Part shown: piece after piece, positions 20,235 through 28,147 of the stretch
Layout of the letters: each line of letters opens with the position of its first letter
Numbering within the stretch: the first letter of the stretch is position 1
Position numbers and translations under genes: made by a program
Notes under the pieces: model-generated
Databases searched by the model: none
What the model was told of the DNA's origin: nothing
Seen by the model: the letters and a program-made list of their open reading frames with translations, nothing else
DNA from: Bacteroidales bacterium
GTDB lineage: Bacteria; Bacteroidota; Bacteroidia; Bacteroidales; Marinilabiliaceae
Direction of reading: 5' to 3'
DNA length: 38,811 nucleotides
Assembly: GCA_024401415.1 (NCBI GenBank)
Contig: JAKSLC010000008.1
Span: 1 to 38,811, forward strand

Positions 20235-21359
20235 CTAGAAAGGTTCTTTGCCATCTTCTACGTTAGGACGTATGATTTTACCTTCTGAATCAACTTTTAA
20301 CTGCGTAGATAAGAAATCCTCAAATTCAAAAACACTACTAAATACACATATATATACCAACTTATTGGTTATGTCCTCAAGCAAATAATGCCCTTCACAC
20401 ATATCCTTTACTACGTACTTTCCCAGTCTATCTCCAACGTTCAAGTTATGTGGATTTTTTGTCGTTAAAAACTCATCACCTTGTTTGGAACAGAACTCGT
20501 ATGGGTTACCTCCTAGAAAATCGGAAAGGCAGAAATCATCGCGAACAAAATCAGGGCGATAATCCAAACGACAAATTACATGGTACTTAATAACATTAAT
20601 GTTGAGGAAGTCCATAGCCACATGTGGAGCCACATCCATGTCATTCACTTCGTCTATCAGTGTCTTGATGATGTCAATGGATTTAATCGACATTCTGCCT
20701 ATTTCTTCCATAATCTCACCATAGTACTCTTTCTTTACAAGGTACTTTTCCACATACTTCGAAATGCTTTCTACACTTAGCGAATCGTAAGATTTGCGAT
20801 ACAATATCCTGCCTGGTCGAGAAATAAAATTTTTATTTATCTTCAACTCGTTTGTTGTGAGAATAAATACATGTTTGGCATCTCCAGAACGAACCCCATC
20901 AAATATAGGCAGAAGGATACTTGTGTTATCGCTATACCCCGACTCACAAAGTTTATCAAACTCATCAAAGAAAAAGCAGCAAGAATTGCCAATCTTCTGG
21001 ATGAACTCACCAATGTTGTCGAAAAGGCTGGAAACAATAATGACAGGAAGGTTTAGTTCATTCGCCAGTACCTTCGCAGTACATGTTTTTCCACACCCCT
21101 TTGTCCCATTCAGAAGTACACCCATGTTTTTATTGAGCTTCTTATATCTTTTTACTACATAGTCTATAAATTCATCATCAAAACCGAATCGTTCAAATGA
21201 AAACGTAAACTTATCCCCTATACGTTCCAGATATATACTACGTTCTATCTTAGTCTCACACATATTATACACCCCCACCGGAAGGTTCTTGACAACTATA
21301 TTATTGTCATTTACGATAGCATAATTCACGCCATCAGTGGAAAAAGAATAATTACTCAT
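20235..21359 (-). CDS. AAA+ ATPase of the accessory island
   Basis: The 374-residue protein has one AAA+ module: Walker A GTKGCGKT (residues 85-92), Walker B FFFDEFD (129-135), a sensor-1 Asn in LTTNEL and an SRPGR segment resembling the FtsH/proteasomal-type second region of homology. The N-terminal 80 and C-terminal 150 residues match nothing I recognise. A longer frame begins with TTG at 21392, but that codon overlaps the -7 promoter element. The ATG at 21359, which gives MSNYSF, is therefore the start. This gene has its own WYL-type operator and promoter. Its 5' leader and first four codons are almost identical to those of the WG-repeat gene at 26906. Probable remodeller or defence ATPase; function unknown. 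Confidence 0.8.
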   Translation of the reverse strand: MSNYSFSTDGVNYAIVNDNNIVVKNLPVGVYNMCETKIERSIYLERIGDKFTFSFERFGFDDEFIDYVVKRYKKLNKNMGVLLNGTKGCGKTCTAKVLANELNLPVIIVSSLFDNIGEFIQKIGNSCCFFFDEFDKLCESGYSDNTSILLPIFDGVRSGDAKHVFILTTNELKINKNFISRPGRILYRKSYDSLSVESISKYVEKYLVKKEYYGEIMEEIGRMSIKSIDIIKTLIDEVNDMDVAPHVAMDFLNINVIKYHVICRLDYRPDFVRDDFCLSDFLGGNPYEFCSKQGDEFLTTKNPHNLNVGDRLGKYVVKDMCEGHYLLEDITNKLVYICVFSSVFEFEDFLSTQLKVDSEGKIIRPNVEDGKEPF

Positions 21360-21388
21360 GCCAAATAGTATTAAGGATGTTGTTTTAT

Positions 21389-21424
21389 GCAAAGGTTATA
21401 ATAGGATACGAACTGAATGTTCGT
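21389..21424 (-). promoter_or_regulatory. WYL-type operator plus promoter of the AAA ATPase gene
   Basis: On the minus strand the palindrome ACGAACATTCAGTTCGT (21408-21424) is followed by TATAACCTTTGC, whose TTTGC occupies 21389-21393. The palindrome core (21409-21423) begins 20 bases from the GC of TTTGC, the same spacing as at all other sites of this kind here. The operator would cover the promoter spacer, consistent with repression. Confidence 0.75.
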
Positions 21425-21593
21425 GACAAAATAAAATCTTTTTCCTGTAAAGTAGAGTTCATTTCGTATACCAGTAATCTTATCCATATGTCAATACATT
21501 CTTTGAAATAGCTCAATTTGTTTTGACTGAATTTTGAAATGCAACTCCTCTAGTTTTTTTAGATAATGTATTTAGAATTATAAACCATCACTC

Positions 21594-21974
21594 CTAAAAA
21601 GGAAAGTTATTATTATCGTCAAATGGCAACGCATCTACCTCTGGTATTGTTGGGAACGAACCCATAGGTACAGGAGTCTGGATAGTTGGAGACACTATTT
21701 TTTGTTCTCGTTCCACTTTCCATGCACGTATCTGATTATACCATTTCCCATTGTATTCACGGGCATCCACATCAAAGAATACGGTCAACTCTTCACCAAC
21801 CTTTATATCCATTGATTGAATCTTGTCCTCGCCGAACACCTCAAACAACATCTTTTTAGGATATTGTTCTATTGTTTCCAAAACATATTGCGCACAACGC
21901 CAGTTATTACCTGTTCTTGCTGAAGTACCACTTCTTTCTTCAAGGACTGTAAAAATTTTACCTCGTATTTCCAT
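21594..21974 (-). CDS. DUF3127 OB-fold protein (SSB-like)
   Basis: The 126-residue protein matches the DUF3127 family common in Bacteroidetes and their phages. Seen here are the MEIRGKIFTVLEERSGTSAR start, YVLETIEQYPKKMLFEVFG, VGEELTVFFDVDAREYNGKWY and IRAWKVE. The fold is an OB barrel, and an acidic tail (DALPFDDNNNFPF) resembles the partner-binding tip of single-strand DNA-binding proteins. It probably coats or handles single-stranded DNA for the nearby helicase and DnaB-like proteins. It lies 57 bases after the CAP-domain gene. Confidence 0.8.
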   Translation of the reverse strand: MEIRGKIFTVLEERSGTSARTGNNWRCAQYVLETIEQYPKKMLFEVFGEDKIQSMDIKVGEELTVFFDVDAREYNGKWYNQIRAWKVEREQKIVSPTIQTPVPMGSFPTIPEVDALPFDDNNNFPF

Positions 21975-22031
21975 TTAGTCTATGTTCATATTTAATTATC
22001 TAGCTCCTAAATCTTAATAAAGGCAGCGGTA

Positions 22032-23237
22032 TCACCGTCCCAAATGTAAGCAAATCCCAACCGTCAACCCATTTACAGACGACTGGCAAGCAATATCCTG
22101 CCCATATTCGGCTTTCAACTCTATAGGTACATACCTGCTTGGAACAAAGTATAGCGACACTCCACCATTCGCCACCATAAAGACATCAACCAACTCCTCT
22201 TCTACACTTTGATTCATTCTCTCTAGTAGCGCAGAACAATCCATAGACACTCCTCCGCTTAGCACCACTGCCATCCAACTACACACAGGAAAGTATACCT
22301 TCATTGACGGCTTATAACAATACCACTCTGTCCACGGATCAATTCCGACTTCAAAATTAAGCAGCGATGCTCCAAACATCCTTGCTCTGAAATCTAACAA
22401 TGAAGCACTTAGCATTTTCAGTTCATTCTTAGGAGAATACGCATACCCTACACTAAGAAAAGACAGATGGCTCTTTCCAGCATGACTGTAAAAACTATCA
22501 CGTATTGTTCCTCCATATACCGTTTTTGTTGATGTGGCACTTGTATTGGAATGTGAATAGCTACTAGATGTTTTGTTGACGCTTGATACTGATGAACCTG
22601 TATATGATGTATTGTAATTCGTTTTAGGTTCATCCTTGAATGTATAATCAATCACACAACAGTATCCGTATTTTTTATGTGGTTGAATACTAGGACCAGC
22701 CTTGCCCAAATCTCTATTTAAAATGCATTTTCTATGCCCCAGGCTTGGAACGTCATGATCTATAAGTAACGAAAGAACAGCTATCCTACCATCTTGCGTT
22801 GCTCCATAATCACAACATTCCGCAAAATTTCCTTTATTACAGGTAATTCTATCATGCCCAGTAATTCCTAGTTGCCCACTTTCCATTGCCCAACATTTGG
22901 CATACTCGTACATTGACATGTCAAAATACAATGGGTCCAATGGTGTCAATCTATTAAGCTCGACCAGCAGAGATGCCTTGTAAGACGACCCAACTAGATA
23001 ATGGCCATACATAGCTCCTCCATCATACGGCTCAACCTCAACTCTCGCAAACTTTTGCGGATACATACGAGCAAGATTCATGTACAAGATAACATCTTTC
23101 TCCTCTTTGGTAAGTACAGCCACATCAGCCGCTGTATTGGCACTGTTTATCTCAGCTTGCGTCCATGACTGAGCAAAGACACTACCCGAAAGCACCGCAA
23201 GAACAATTAACATATAGATCCTACACATAATCCTCAT
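22032..23237 (-). CDS. Exported CAP-domain (SCP/PR-1-like) protein
   Basis: A signal peptide (MCRIYMLIVLAVLSG to SVFAQS) leads a protein of about 400 residues. The CAP domain is visible in VILYMNLARMYPQKFA, CWAMESGQLGITGHDR with the conserved Glu and His, and LLIDHDVPSLGHRKCILN with the second His. A Ser/Thr-rich linker (about 220-245) separates it from a C-terminal part of amphipathic strands. The likely start is the ATG at 23237, giving a 4-base ATGA overlap with the helicase stop; another in-frame ATG lies at 23243. An exported CAP protein embedded between a helicase gene and an OB-fold gene is unusual. The substrate is unknown. Confidence 0.82.
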   Translation of the reverse strand: MRIMCRIYMLIVLAVLSGSVFAQSWTQAEINSANTAADVAVLTKEEKDVILYMNLARMYPQKFARVEVEPYDGGAMYGHYLVGSSYKASLLVELNRLTPLDPLYFDMSMYEYAKCWAMESGQLGITGHDRITCNKGNFAECCDYGATQDGRIAVLSLLIDHDVPSLGHRKCILNRDLGKAGPSIQPHKKYGYCCVIDYTFKDEPKTNYNTSYTGSSVSSVNKTSSSYSHSNTSATSTKTVYGGTIRDSFYSHAGKSHLSFLSVGYAYSPKNELKMLSASLLDFRARMFGASLLNFEVGIDPWTEWYCYKPSMKVYFPVCSWMAVVLSGGVSMDCSALLERMNQSVEEELVDVFMVANGGVSLYFVPSRYVPIELKAEYGQDIACQSSVNGLTVGICLHLGR

Positions 23238-25051
23238 ACACATTTATCTATTACGTAGTCCATTATACCATTTACAACGTCGTTCAGCTTCTCATCTTCA
23301 TCTAAAATGTCTGAAGAGGGTCTAGCTGTTGTTATGTTCCCAGTTTTATCAAAGGTAAAAGCTATGTTCGAGTACTTCCCCGTTGTCTTGAAATAATAAG
23401 CCACCCTATATTGCCCTTCTACTACTCCCTTTATCTCAACTTCTGCCTCTTCACATATCTTACCTATTAAATCTGTAAGTACCTTGAGCGAACTTATTGT
23501 TGGCTGATAGTCAAAATAACTGCATATCCCCTTGGGCATCTTACTCATCTTCCCTATCGGATTGATTATCATGTGCGCAAATGGATTTTCTAACTTGCCA
23601 TTGATAAGTATGAGCCTTTTACTAGCACGAGTTATGGCGGTGTAGTTCCATCGCAGAGTCTCTCTATCCATATTGGTCCTATTGGACAGGTCCACATACA
23701 CATTGTCCCACTCGCCTCCTTGCGCTTTATGGCATGTAAAAGCATAGCCATATTTGACTTGAAGTGCATTGTAGTATGGATCCATCATTACCGCTTCCAA
23801 ATATTCTTGCGATGTTTCGTCTATCCTGCCCATCTCATTCTTTAACCTCATCCGCATATTGATATATAGCGCTCTCCTTTCATCTAATGTCAACGAGGGT
23901 TGATCATTATTGAGTAGAGATTCTATGATATAACGAGACAATGTGCGACCGTCATCTGTCCTAAATTCAATCTTCCTGAATGTTAGTGCGACATCAACTT
24001 GTTGCGAAACCCCATTAACTTTCGACAAAATGGATGTAATCTGTGTTTCTGGCGCCCCTTCAATGTATGTTACCGTTATCACGTCGCCGTTCATTATCTC
24101 CTCACTGTACAGATAGCTGTTACTCACCACCATAAGCCTGTCTCCTATACGAATACTCTTCGAACCAGGAAACAGAATGTCGCGAATGGCGTTATTGTAT
24201 CTGGCTGCTTGCTTATTCGACCAACAGATGATAGCCGAGCTACTGGGAGCATTGCAATATGATAGGGCGACTTCACTCGCTTTTATGTCCATCACCTCAT
24301 CTTGATTTCTCTCGTAATTAAGCTGCCCAATTCCTAATCCCTTATATGCCGACCTGCACATCAGAGCATTGGTGAGAATCAAACTGTCTTTCCCCTGCCG
24401 AATAACGTCAGTCAACTCAAATTCCATAACCTTCAATCCCAAATTCTTGAAATAATCAGAATCAAGGGCCAACGATTCTTCCTCCCCAACTGGTGGAAGC
24501 TGCATAGGATCACCCACAAAAATTATCTTTCCGCCTTTGCGCACCTTGGCCTTCTCTAATAGATCTTCCATGAGAAAACCTGAACCGTACTGAAACATGT
24601 TACTGGTCGAAACTCCGGATGCTATCATCGAAGCTTCGTCAACTATATAAAGTGGTTTAACCTTCTCAATACTCTTATCATATTTCTCATAATACTTTCT
24701 CTTCTTCTCCTTCTCTTCTTTCTCTTTTTCTTCGTCTTTTAATGGGAAAATGTATTTTACATTGTCACTACTTGCATTGCAGTACACCCTGTCAAATGAA
24801 TATATAGCCCTGTGAATGGTACTAGCACCGCAATTTGGAATCTTCGACCTCAATACCTTTGCAGCACGCCCAGTTGGCGCCATGATTCTCACGTCATACG
24901 AAAACCCATGCAGATATTCAACAATCGATGAAATCATCGTTGTCTTACCAGTCCCCGCATATCCCCTGAGAATGAACACTTGGCTCCCCGACGTCTCAAA
25001 GAATTCAATGAGATGCCGCATGGCTTTCTGTTGTTGCAACGTGAGTATCAT
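23234..25051 (-). CDS. SF1B helicase, RecD/Dda-like
   Basis: The 605-residue protein has the full superfamily 1 set: Q-like N-terminus, Walker A RGYAGTGKTT (about 29-38), motif Ia APTGRAAKVL, motif II VDEAS (about 137-141), motif III GDPMQLPPVG, motif IV-like DVIRQG, motif V TCHKAQGGEWDNVYV and motif VI YTAITRASKRLIL. It is therefore probably an active 5'-3' DNA helicase of the RecD2/Dda/Pif1 kind. A lysine/glutamate-rich insertion (about 107-127) sits before motif II. It is in line with the DnaB-like gene upstream and overlaps the CAP gene downstream. Confidence 0.92.
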   Translation of the reverse strand: MILTLQQQKAMRHLIEFFETSGSQVFILRGYAGTGKTTMISSIVEYLHGFSYDVRIMAPTGRAAKVLRSKIPNCGASTIHRAIYSFDRVYCNASSDNVKYIFPLKDEEKEKEEKEKKRKYYEKYDKSIEKVKPLYIVDEASMIASGVSTSNMFQYGSGFLMEDLLEKAKVRKGGKIIFVGDPMQLPPVGEEESLALDSDYFKNLGLKVMEFELTDVIRQGKDSLILTNALMCRSAYKGLGIGQLNYERNQDEVMDIKASEVALSYCNAPSSSAIICWSNKQAARYNNAIRDILFPGSKSIRIGDRLMVVSNSYLYSEEIMNGDVITVTYIEGAPETQITSILSKVNGVSQQVDVALTFRKIEFRTDDGRTLSRYIIESLLNNDQPSLTLDERRALYINMRMRLKNEMGRIDETSQEYLEAVMMDPYYNALQVKYGYAFTCHKAQGGEWDNVYVDLSNRTNMDRETLRWNYTAITRASKRLILINGKLENPFAHMIINPIGKMSKMPKGICSYFDYQPTISSLKVLTDLIGKICEEAEVEIKGVVEGQYRVAYYFKTTGKYSNIAFTFDKTGNITTARPSSDILDEDEKLNDVVNGIMDYVIDKCV

Positions 25052-25116
25052 GCCGGTATATCTTCAATATTATTACTTGTAAGAGTACTCATATCTGTGT
25101 GTTTATTAGGCTATTG

Positions 25117-25203
25117 CTAGCTTAAATCTACATTGTCATAGTCATTTCTGATGTCTTGCATCATCCTCCTCAAATGATTCATACCGAATCCTACTCTCAG
25201 CAT
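25117..25203 (-). CDS. Possible 28-residue small protein
   Basis: Between the DnaB-like gene and the helicase a short frame reads MLRVGFGMNHLRRMMQDIR, continuing for nine residues to TAG. The same frame is open back to a TTG at 25239, which would give 40 residues, directly after the DnaB-like stop in the same phase. It could be a real small basic protein or a read-through or decayed tail of the DnaB-like protein. Only the open frame and position support it. Confidence 0.2.
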   Translation of the reverse strand: MLRVGFGMNHLRRMMQDIRNDYDNVDLS

Positions 25204-25248
25204 GCATTTCCACTTCTTTCTTACAACGGTATCAAACAAGACTATTAT

Positions 25249-26067
25249 CTACTTGAATCCCAATACATTTTTACCCATTCGAATATACTCTGTATTCAGA
25301 CCGCTACGAGGCGACCTAAATACTGTAGCTATCAGTGCGTCTTCAAGACTTACCCCTTCAGTATCAGAGGTAATGCCAAGGATATCGGGGCGACTAATAC
25401 TTATTATGACATCTGAATACTCTTGATTCATACCCTCGTCCACGCATTCTCTGAAAGAAGGGGAATATTTATATGGACTGTCAAAATCTAAGGCATAATT
25501 AGGAATAGAGCGATATAGGATTGAAATGCCCAGTTCTCTGCAAAGCTTTTTCATACTTAATGTAATTTCGTCATGAGATAAGCATAGGGCATCGAGAGGA
25601 GATGTTATAAAAAACGTCTTCACATCCTTTTGAGCCTTCAACTCCTTAATAGTACTAATAATCGAGTTCAATGACATCTCGTAATCGCCACTGAGATATA
25701 TCGGACTGGTTCCCACTTTCTCTTTGGTGATGGTACTGACAATAATCTTACCATTAGAGGTGTAACTCCAGAAATCATATTTAGACAAATTCTCTACATG
25801 CCCACAAATGAGATTTGCGAGATAATTAGGACCTTTATCTATATCAATGACAGCCGTAGGCACGTTATATTCTACAGCCATATCTGTAGCCAGAGATAGC
25901 ATCAATTTATCGCAATCAGTCACAACGCCCGCCACAAAATTGATAAGCTCCCCTGTCCCAATGCCCCCACCCAACAGTTTATCCACTGTCGCATTGCCCG
26001 TAGGCAAACAATTCTGATGCAATGAAGATTTTGAATCCTCTAATATTTCACTGATGTGTTGATACAT
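25249..26067 (-). CDS. DnaB-like RecA-fold protein lacking Walker A
   Basis: The 272 residues align by eye with the C-terminal motor domain of DnaB/Gp41-type helicases: LPTGNATVDKLLGGGIGTGE leads into the P-loop strand, FFITSPLDALCL fits the Walker B strand, and the end resembles the DnaB tail. At the P-loop position, where DnaB has a GxxxxGKT motif, it reads FVAGVVTDCDKLM, so the nucleotide-binding glycines and threonine are gone. It may be a catalytically dead adaptor or a structural subunit. It follows the zinc-ribbon gene by 15 bases, so the two are probably co-transcribed. Confidence 0.55.
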   Translation of the reverse strand: MYQHISEILEDSKSSLHQNCLPTGNATVDKLLGGGIGTGELINFVAGVVTDCDKLMLSLATDMAVEYNVPTAVIDIDKGPNYLANLICGHVENLSKYDFWSYTSNGKIIVSTITKEKVGTSPIYLSGDYEMSLNSIISTIKELKAQKDVKTFFITSPLDALCLSHDEITLSMKKLCRELGISILYRSIPNYALDFDSPYKYSPSFRECVDEGMNQEYSDVIISISRPDILGITSDTEGVSLEDALIATVFRSPRSGLNTEYIRMGKNVLGFK

Positions 26068-26082
26068 AATTTATAATTGTTT

Positions 26083-26337
26083 TTAATCCCACAAACCTAC
26101 ACATTTACCACCATCATTATCAGCGCTACCGCATTCAGGACAATAATAATGTTCTGGACTTACTTCGAAAGTTCCACCACACTCACATTTATATGAGTCT
26201 GGATCCTTCTCAATCGTAATACTCTTTCCACATTTGTTGCAAAAGAGTGACATTGAATTTGAGAACAAAGGGTATCCATGGAATATCTCCCATACATGCC
26301 CGCATTTGTAACAATTGAATTTTATGATTCCTCCCAT
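26083..26337 (-). CDS. Small double zinc-ribbon protein
   Basis: The 84-residue protein carries CYKC (9-12), CNKC (33-36), a CEC cluster (51-53), CPEC (66-69) and a final Cys (79). This is the pattern of two zinc ribbons, the second of rubredoxin/transcription-factor type (YYCPECGSADN). It has no catalytic domain, so it is probably a nucleic-acid or protein-binding adaptor. It lies 20 bases after the WG-repeat gene and 15 before the DnaB-like gene, inside the same probable operon. Confidence 0.75.
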   Translation of the reverse strand: MGGIIKFNCYKCGHVWEIFHGYPLFSNSMSLFCNKCGKSITIEKDPDSYKCECGGTFEVSPEHYYCPECGSADNDGGKCVGLWD

Positions 26338-26357
26338 AGTACTTTATAAATTAATTA

Positions 26358-26906
26358 TTAGTCAATGTTCCAGTAAGCTTCTGGATCTCCGTCAAAGGCT
26401 TCATTGATAGTATCATCGTCATAACCCATTACATCTTGAGCGTAACTGCCAGCATACTCTCCGTATGTATAATCCCAATCAGTGTCTTCACAACAGCTAT
26501 CTTCTTTAGGCAGATATGCGGTTGCATGGGAAATTGTACCTGTAGATAAATTAAAATATGAAACCTCTCCATCTTTCTCAAGGTGAGTACGCGAAAGGCC
26601 TTTACCATAAAAGTTCCAGATATCATCATATTCCATAGGTACAACCTCCTTGCCTTCCTTATCAATAATACCATATTTGACAGGCACATATTTCACAATT
26701 TCAAAGTTCTCACCACCTATATGCCAACTTCCCTTGCCTATACCGCTTTTTACTCTGGCATAGCCATTATCAAACCTACCAATCCACGCATATTTGCCGA
26801 ATGGAACTATTTCGTTACCGTTTTTGTCCATAACACCCCACTGATAGCATTTGTTTTCTATAACAAGAAGGTTTCCGCACTCATTTACCACACGATAATT
26901 ACTCAT
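26358..26906 (-). CDS. WG-repeat protein
   Basis: The 182-residue protein contains WG-type repeats: WGVMDKNGNEIVPFGKYAWI, then a FDNGYARVK block, and YGIIDKEGKEVVPMEYDDIW. The C-terminus is acidic. WG repeats form beta-rich binding surfaces, and in defence contexts such proteins often accompany enzymatic subunits; the role here is unknown. It is the first gene after a WYL-type operator and promoter and starts MSNY, as the AAA ATPase does, from a near-identical leader. It is probably the first gene of the operon running to DUF3127. Confidence 0.8.
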   Translation of the reverse strand: MSNYRVVNECGNLLVIENKCYQWGVMDKNGNEIVPFGKYAWIGRFDNGYARVKSGIGKGSWHIGGENFEIVKYVPVKYGIIDKEGKEVVPMEYDDIWNFYGKGLSRTHLEKDGEVSYFNLSTGTISHATAYLPKEDSCCEDTDWDYTYGEYAGSYAQDVMGYDDDTINEAFDGDPEAYWNID

Positions 26907-26935
26907 GCCAAATAGTATTAAGGTTATTGTTTAAT

Positions 26936-26970
26936 GCAAAGATTCAAATAGAGTACGAACTGAATGTTCG
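26936..26970 (-). promoter_or_regulatory. WYL-type operator plus promoter of the WG-repeat operon
   Basis: On the minus strand the core CGAACATTCAGTTCG (26956-26970) is identical to that of the AAA ATPase gene. It precedes TTGAATCTTTGC, with its GC at 26936-26937. Core-to-GC spacing is again 20 bases. The leader from here to the fifth codon is duplicated at 21347-21396. Confidence 0.75.
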
Positions 26971-26986
26971 CAACCAAAGGATATAG

Positions 26987-27412
26987 CTAGTTGTTCATAT
27001 ACACGCACTGCCCCACAGGATCTATTACCCAACCGAATCTCTTCATGACATCCATTCCAATTATACCATGAACAGGGAACCCTTTCTCTTTTTCCATTCT
27101 CTCGGCAGCATCAGTATATTTATTGCTGACGCAATTGAATATGTAGTAATCCTCTCCATTCCCAAAATCCATCTCAGCAACAAGACAATCAGTTTCTAGG
27201 GATGCCCCACTCAGACCTTGCATTGGAACCGAATGACCACTAATTAACTTCATTTTCTTTACATAGGGCACACTGCTTTTGTAAAGGAAGATAACGCTAC
27301 AGGTAGATCCTGTATCAACAAGGAAATTCATCCCCGCAAACTCCCCCTCAGTAATAGCAACAAATGGGAGCGATGTCTCTTTTATGTCCTTTATAAAATT
27401 GATTCTTGTCAT
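26987..27412 (-). CDS. Retropepsin-like aspartic protease (second of the pair)
   Basis: The protein is 141 residues from the ATG at 27412; a longer frame starts at 27448. I prefer 27412 because MTRINFIKDIKETSLPFVAI then lines up with the N-terminus of the neighbouring paralogue. The active-site motif FLVDTGSTCS (DTGS, as in retroviral proteases) is intact, followed by a GLSGASLETD flap-like region and HGIIGMDVMKRFGWVID, a hydrophobic motif typical of single-domain aspartyl proteases. It should act as a homodimer. There is no signal peptide, so it is cytoplasmic. It follows its paralogue by 25 bases. Confidence 0.82.
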   Translation of the reverse strand: MTRINFIKDIKETSLPFVAITEGEFAGMNFLVDTGSTCSVIFLYKSSVPYVKKMKLISGHSVPMQGLSGASLETDCLVAEMDFGNGEDYYIFNCVSNKYTDAAERMEKEKGFPVHGIIGMDVMKRFGWVIDPVGQCVYMNN

Positions 27413-27437
27413 AGTGATATCTATTAATAGGTTAGTA

Positions 27438-27872
27438 CTAAGCGACATTGCTATTCACTTCATTGCAACGTATGCATTGGTTGGCAACATCAATAATCCA
27501 ATGTTGCGCTGCGATGACATCCATACCGATAATCCCGGCAACGGAGAAACCATGAGCCTTTGTCATTTGTTCATACATAGAACTCTCTTGAATGCAATGC
27601 ATACGCACATCCGTTTCTTTCCCACCCAGAACCATCCGAGCATGAACGATGATAGTATTTATGATGGTTCCATCTGTTCCCGTCACAGCTCCATAGCAAT
27701 CATCTTCATGCACATAAAGATCCTCGCCATAATCCGCCACTGCTTCCGACCATACAAGACTACGAGTAGCCCCCGTGTCAACAAGAAAGCGAAGACCCTT
27801 AAATGTCCCCTCCAAAATTTCAATAAACAGAAGGTCAGACCCCTCAACCGATAAAAAAGGAATTTGCAACAT
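27438..27872 (-). CDS. Retropepsin-like aspartic protease (first of the pair)
   Basis: The 144-residue protein has the motif FLVDTGATRSLVW (DTGA), a GTDGTIINTIIVHARM strand pair and AGIIGMDVIAAQHWIID near the end. It is paralogous along its whole length to the protein at 26987-27412 and to a truncated copy upstream. It has no export signal. It lies directly behind a WYL-type operator and promoter, and the second protease gene follows, so the two are co-expressed. The substrate could be another island protein, for instance in an activation-by-cleavage scheme, but nothing in the sequence proves it. Confidence 0.82.
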   Translation of the reverse strand: MLQIPFLSVEGSDLLFIEILEGTFKGLRFLVDTGATRSLVWSEAVADYGEDLYVHEDDCYGAVTGTDGTIINTIIVHARMVLGGKETDVRMHCIQESSMYEQMTKAHGFSVAGIIGMDVIAAQHWIIDVANQCIRCNEVNSNVA

Positions 27873-27897
27873 AAGCCACTCGTTTTAGGTTTATGTT

Positions 27898-27932
27898 GCA
27901 AAGTTTAGAACAGCTTACGAACTGTATTTTCG
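27898..27932 (-). promoter_or_regulatory. WYL-type operator plus promoter of the retropepsin pair
   Basis: On the minus strand CGAAAATACAGTTCG (27918-27932) stands before TCTAAACTTTGC (GC at 27898-27899), again with 20 bases between the reference points. Two core positions differ from the AAA and WG sites. Confidence 0.7.
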
Positions 27933-27982
27933 CATCAAAATAAAATCCATTCTCAATAGCACACACCCACATATCATGCGTC

Positions 27983-28123
27983 TTATATGCAGTAGAAAGA
28001 GCCAGTGTCAATCCGAAAATAGCATGGAGTCGGATTGCCATCCTTGTCGCGAAATGTACCTTCAATGAGAGGAACATTAACGCCACGCATACCAAAGAAC
28101 TTGATAGAAAATGTCTGTGCCAT
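27983..28123 (-). pseudogene. Truncated third retropepsin-like gene
   Basis: From the ATG at 28123 the frame reads MAQTFSIKFFGMRGVNVPLI and continues to FRIDTGSFYCI, then TAA. This aligns with the N-terminal third of the two downstream proteases, including the DTGS catalytic motif. The remaining flap and GIIGMD regions are absent, and the sequence passes directly into the promoter of the next gene. It looks like a 3'-deleted copy and cannot be an active protease alone. Confidence 0.75.
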
Positions 28124-28147
28124 AGTCTTGTCGTTTTGATTCATGAC

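Noticed and set aside
20057..20266. 69-residue plus-strand frame at the island edge
   Set aside because: Low-complexity Ser/Pro-rich frame across the long hairpin, overlapping the end of the AAA ATPase gene; no support.
21359..21392. TTG start giving an extra 11 residues on the AAA ATPase
   Set aside because: The TTG overlaps the TTTGC of the -7 promoter element, and the ATG at 21359 matches the start context of the WG-repeat gene.
27384..27854. 156-residue plus-strand frame opposite the retropepsin genes
   Set aside because: Antisense to two paralogous genes with clear DTG motifs; His/Ile-rich shadow.
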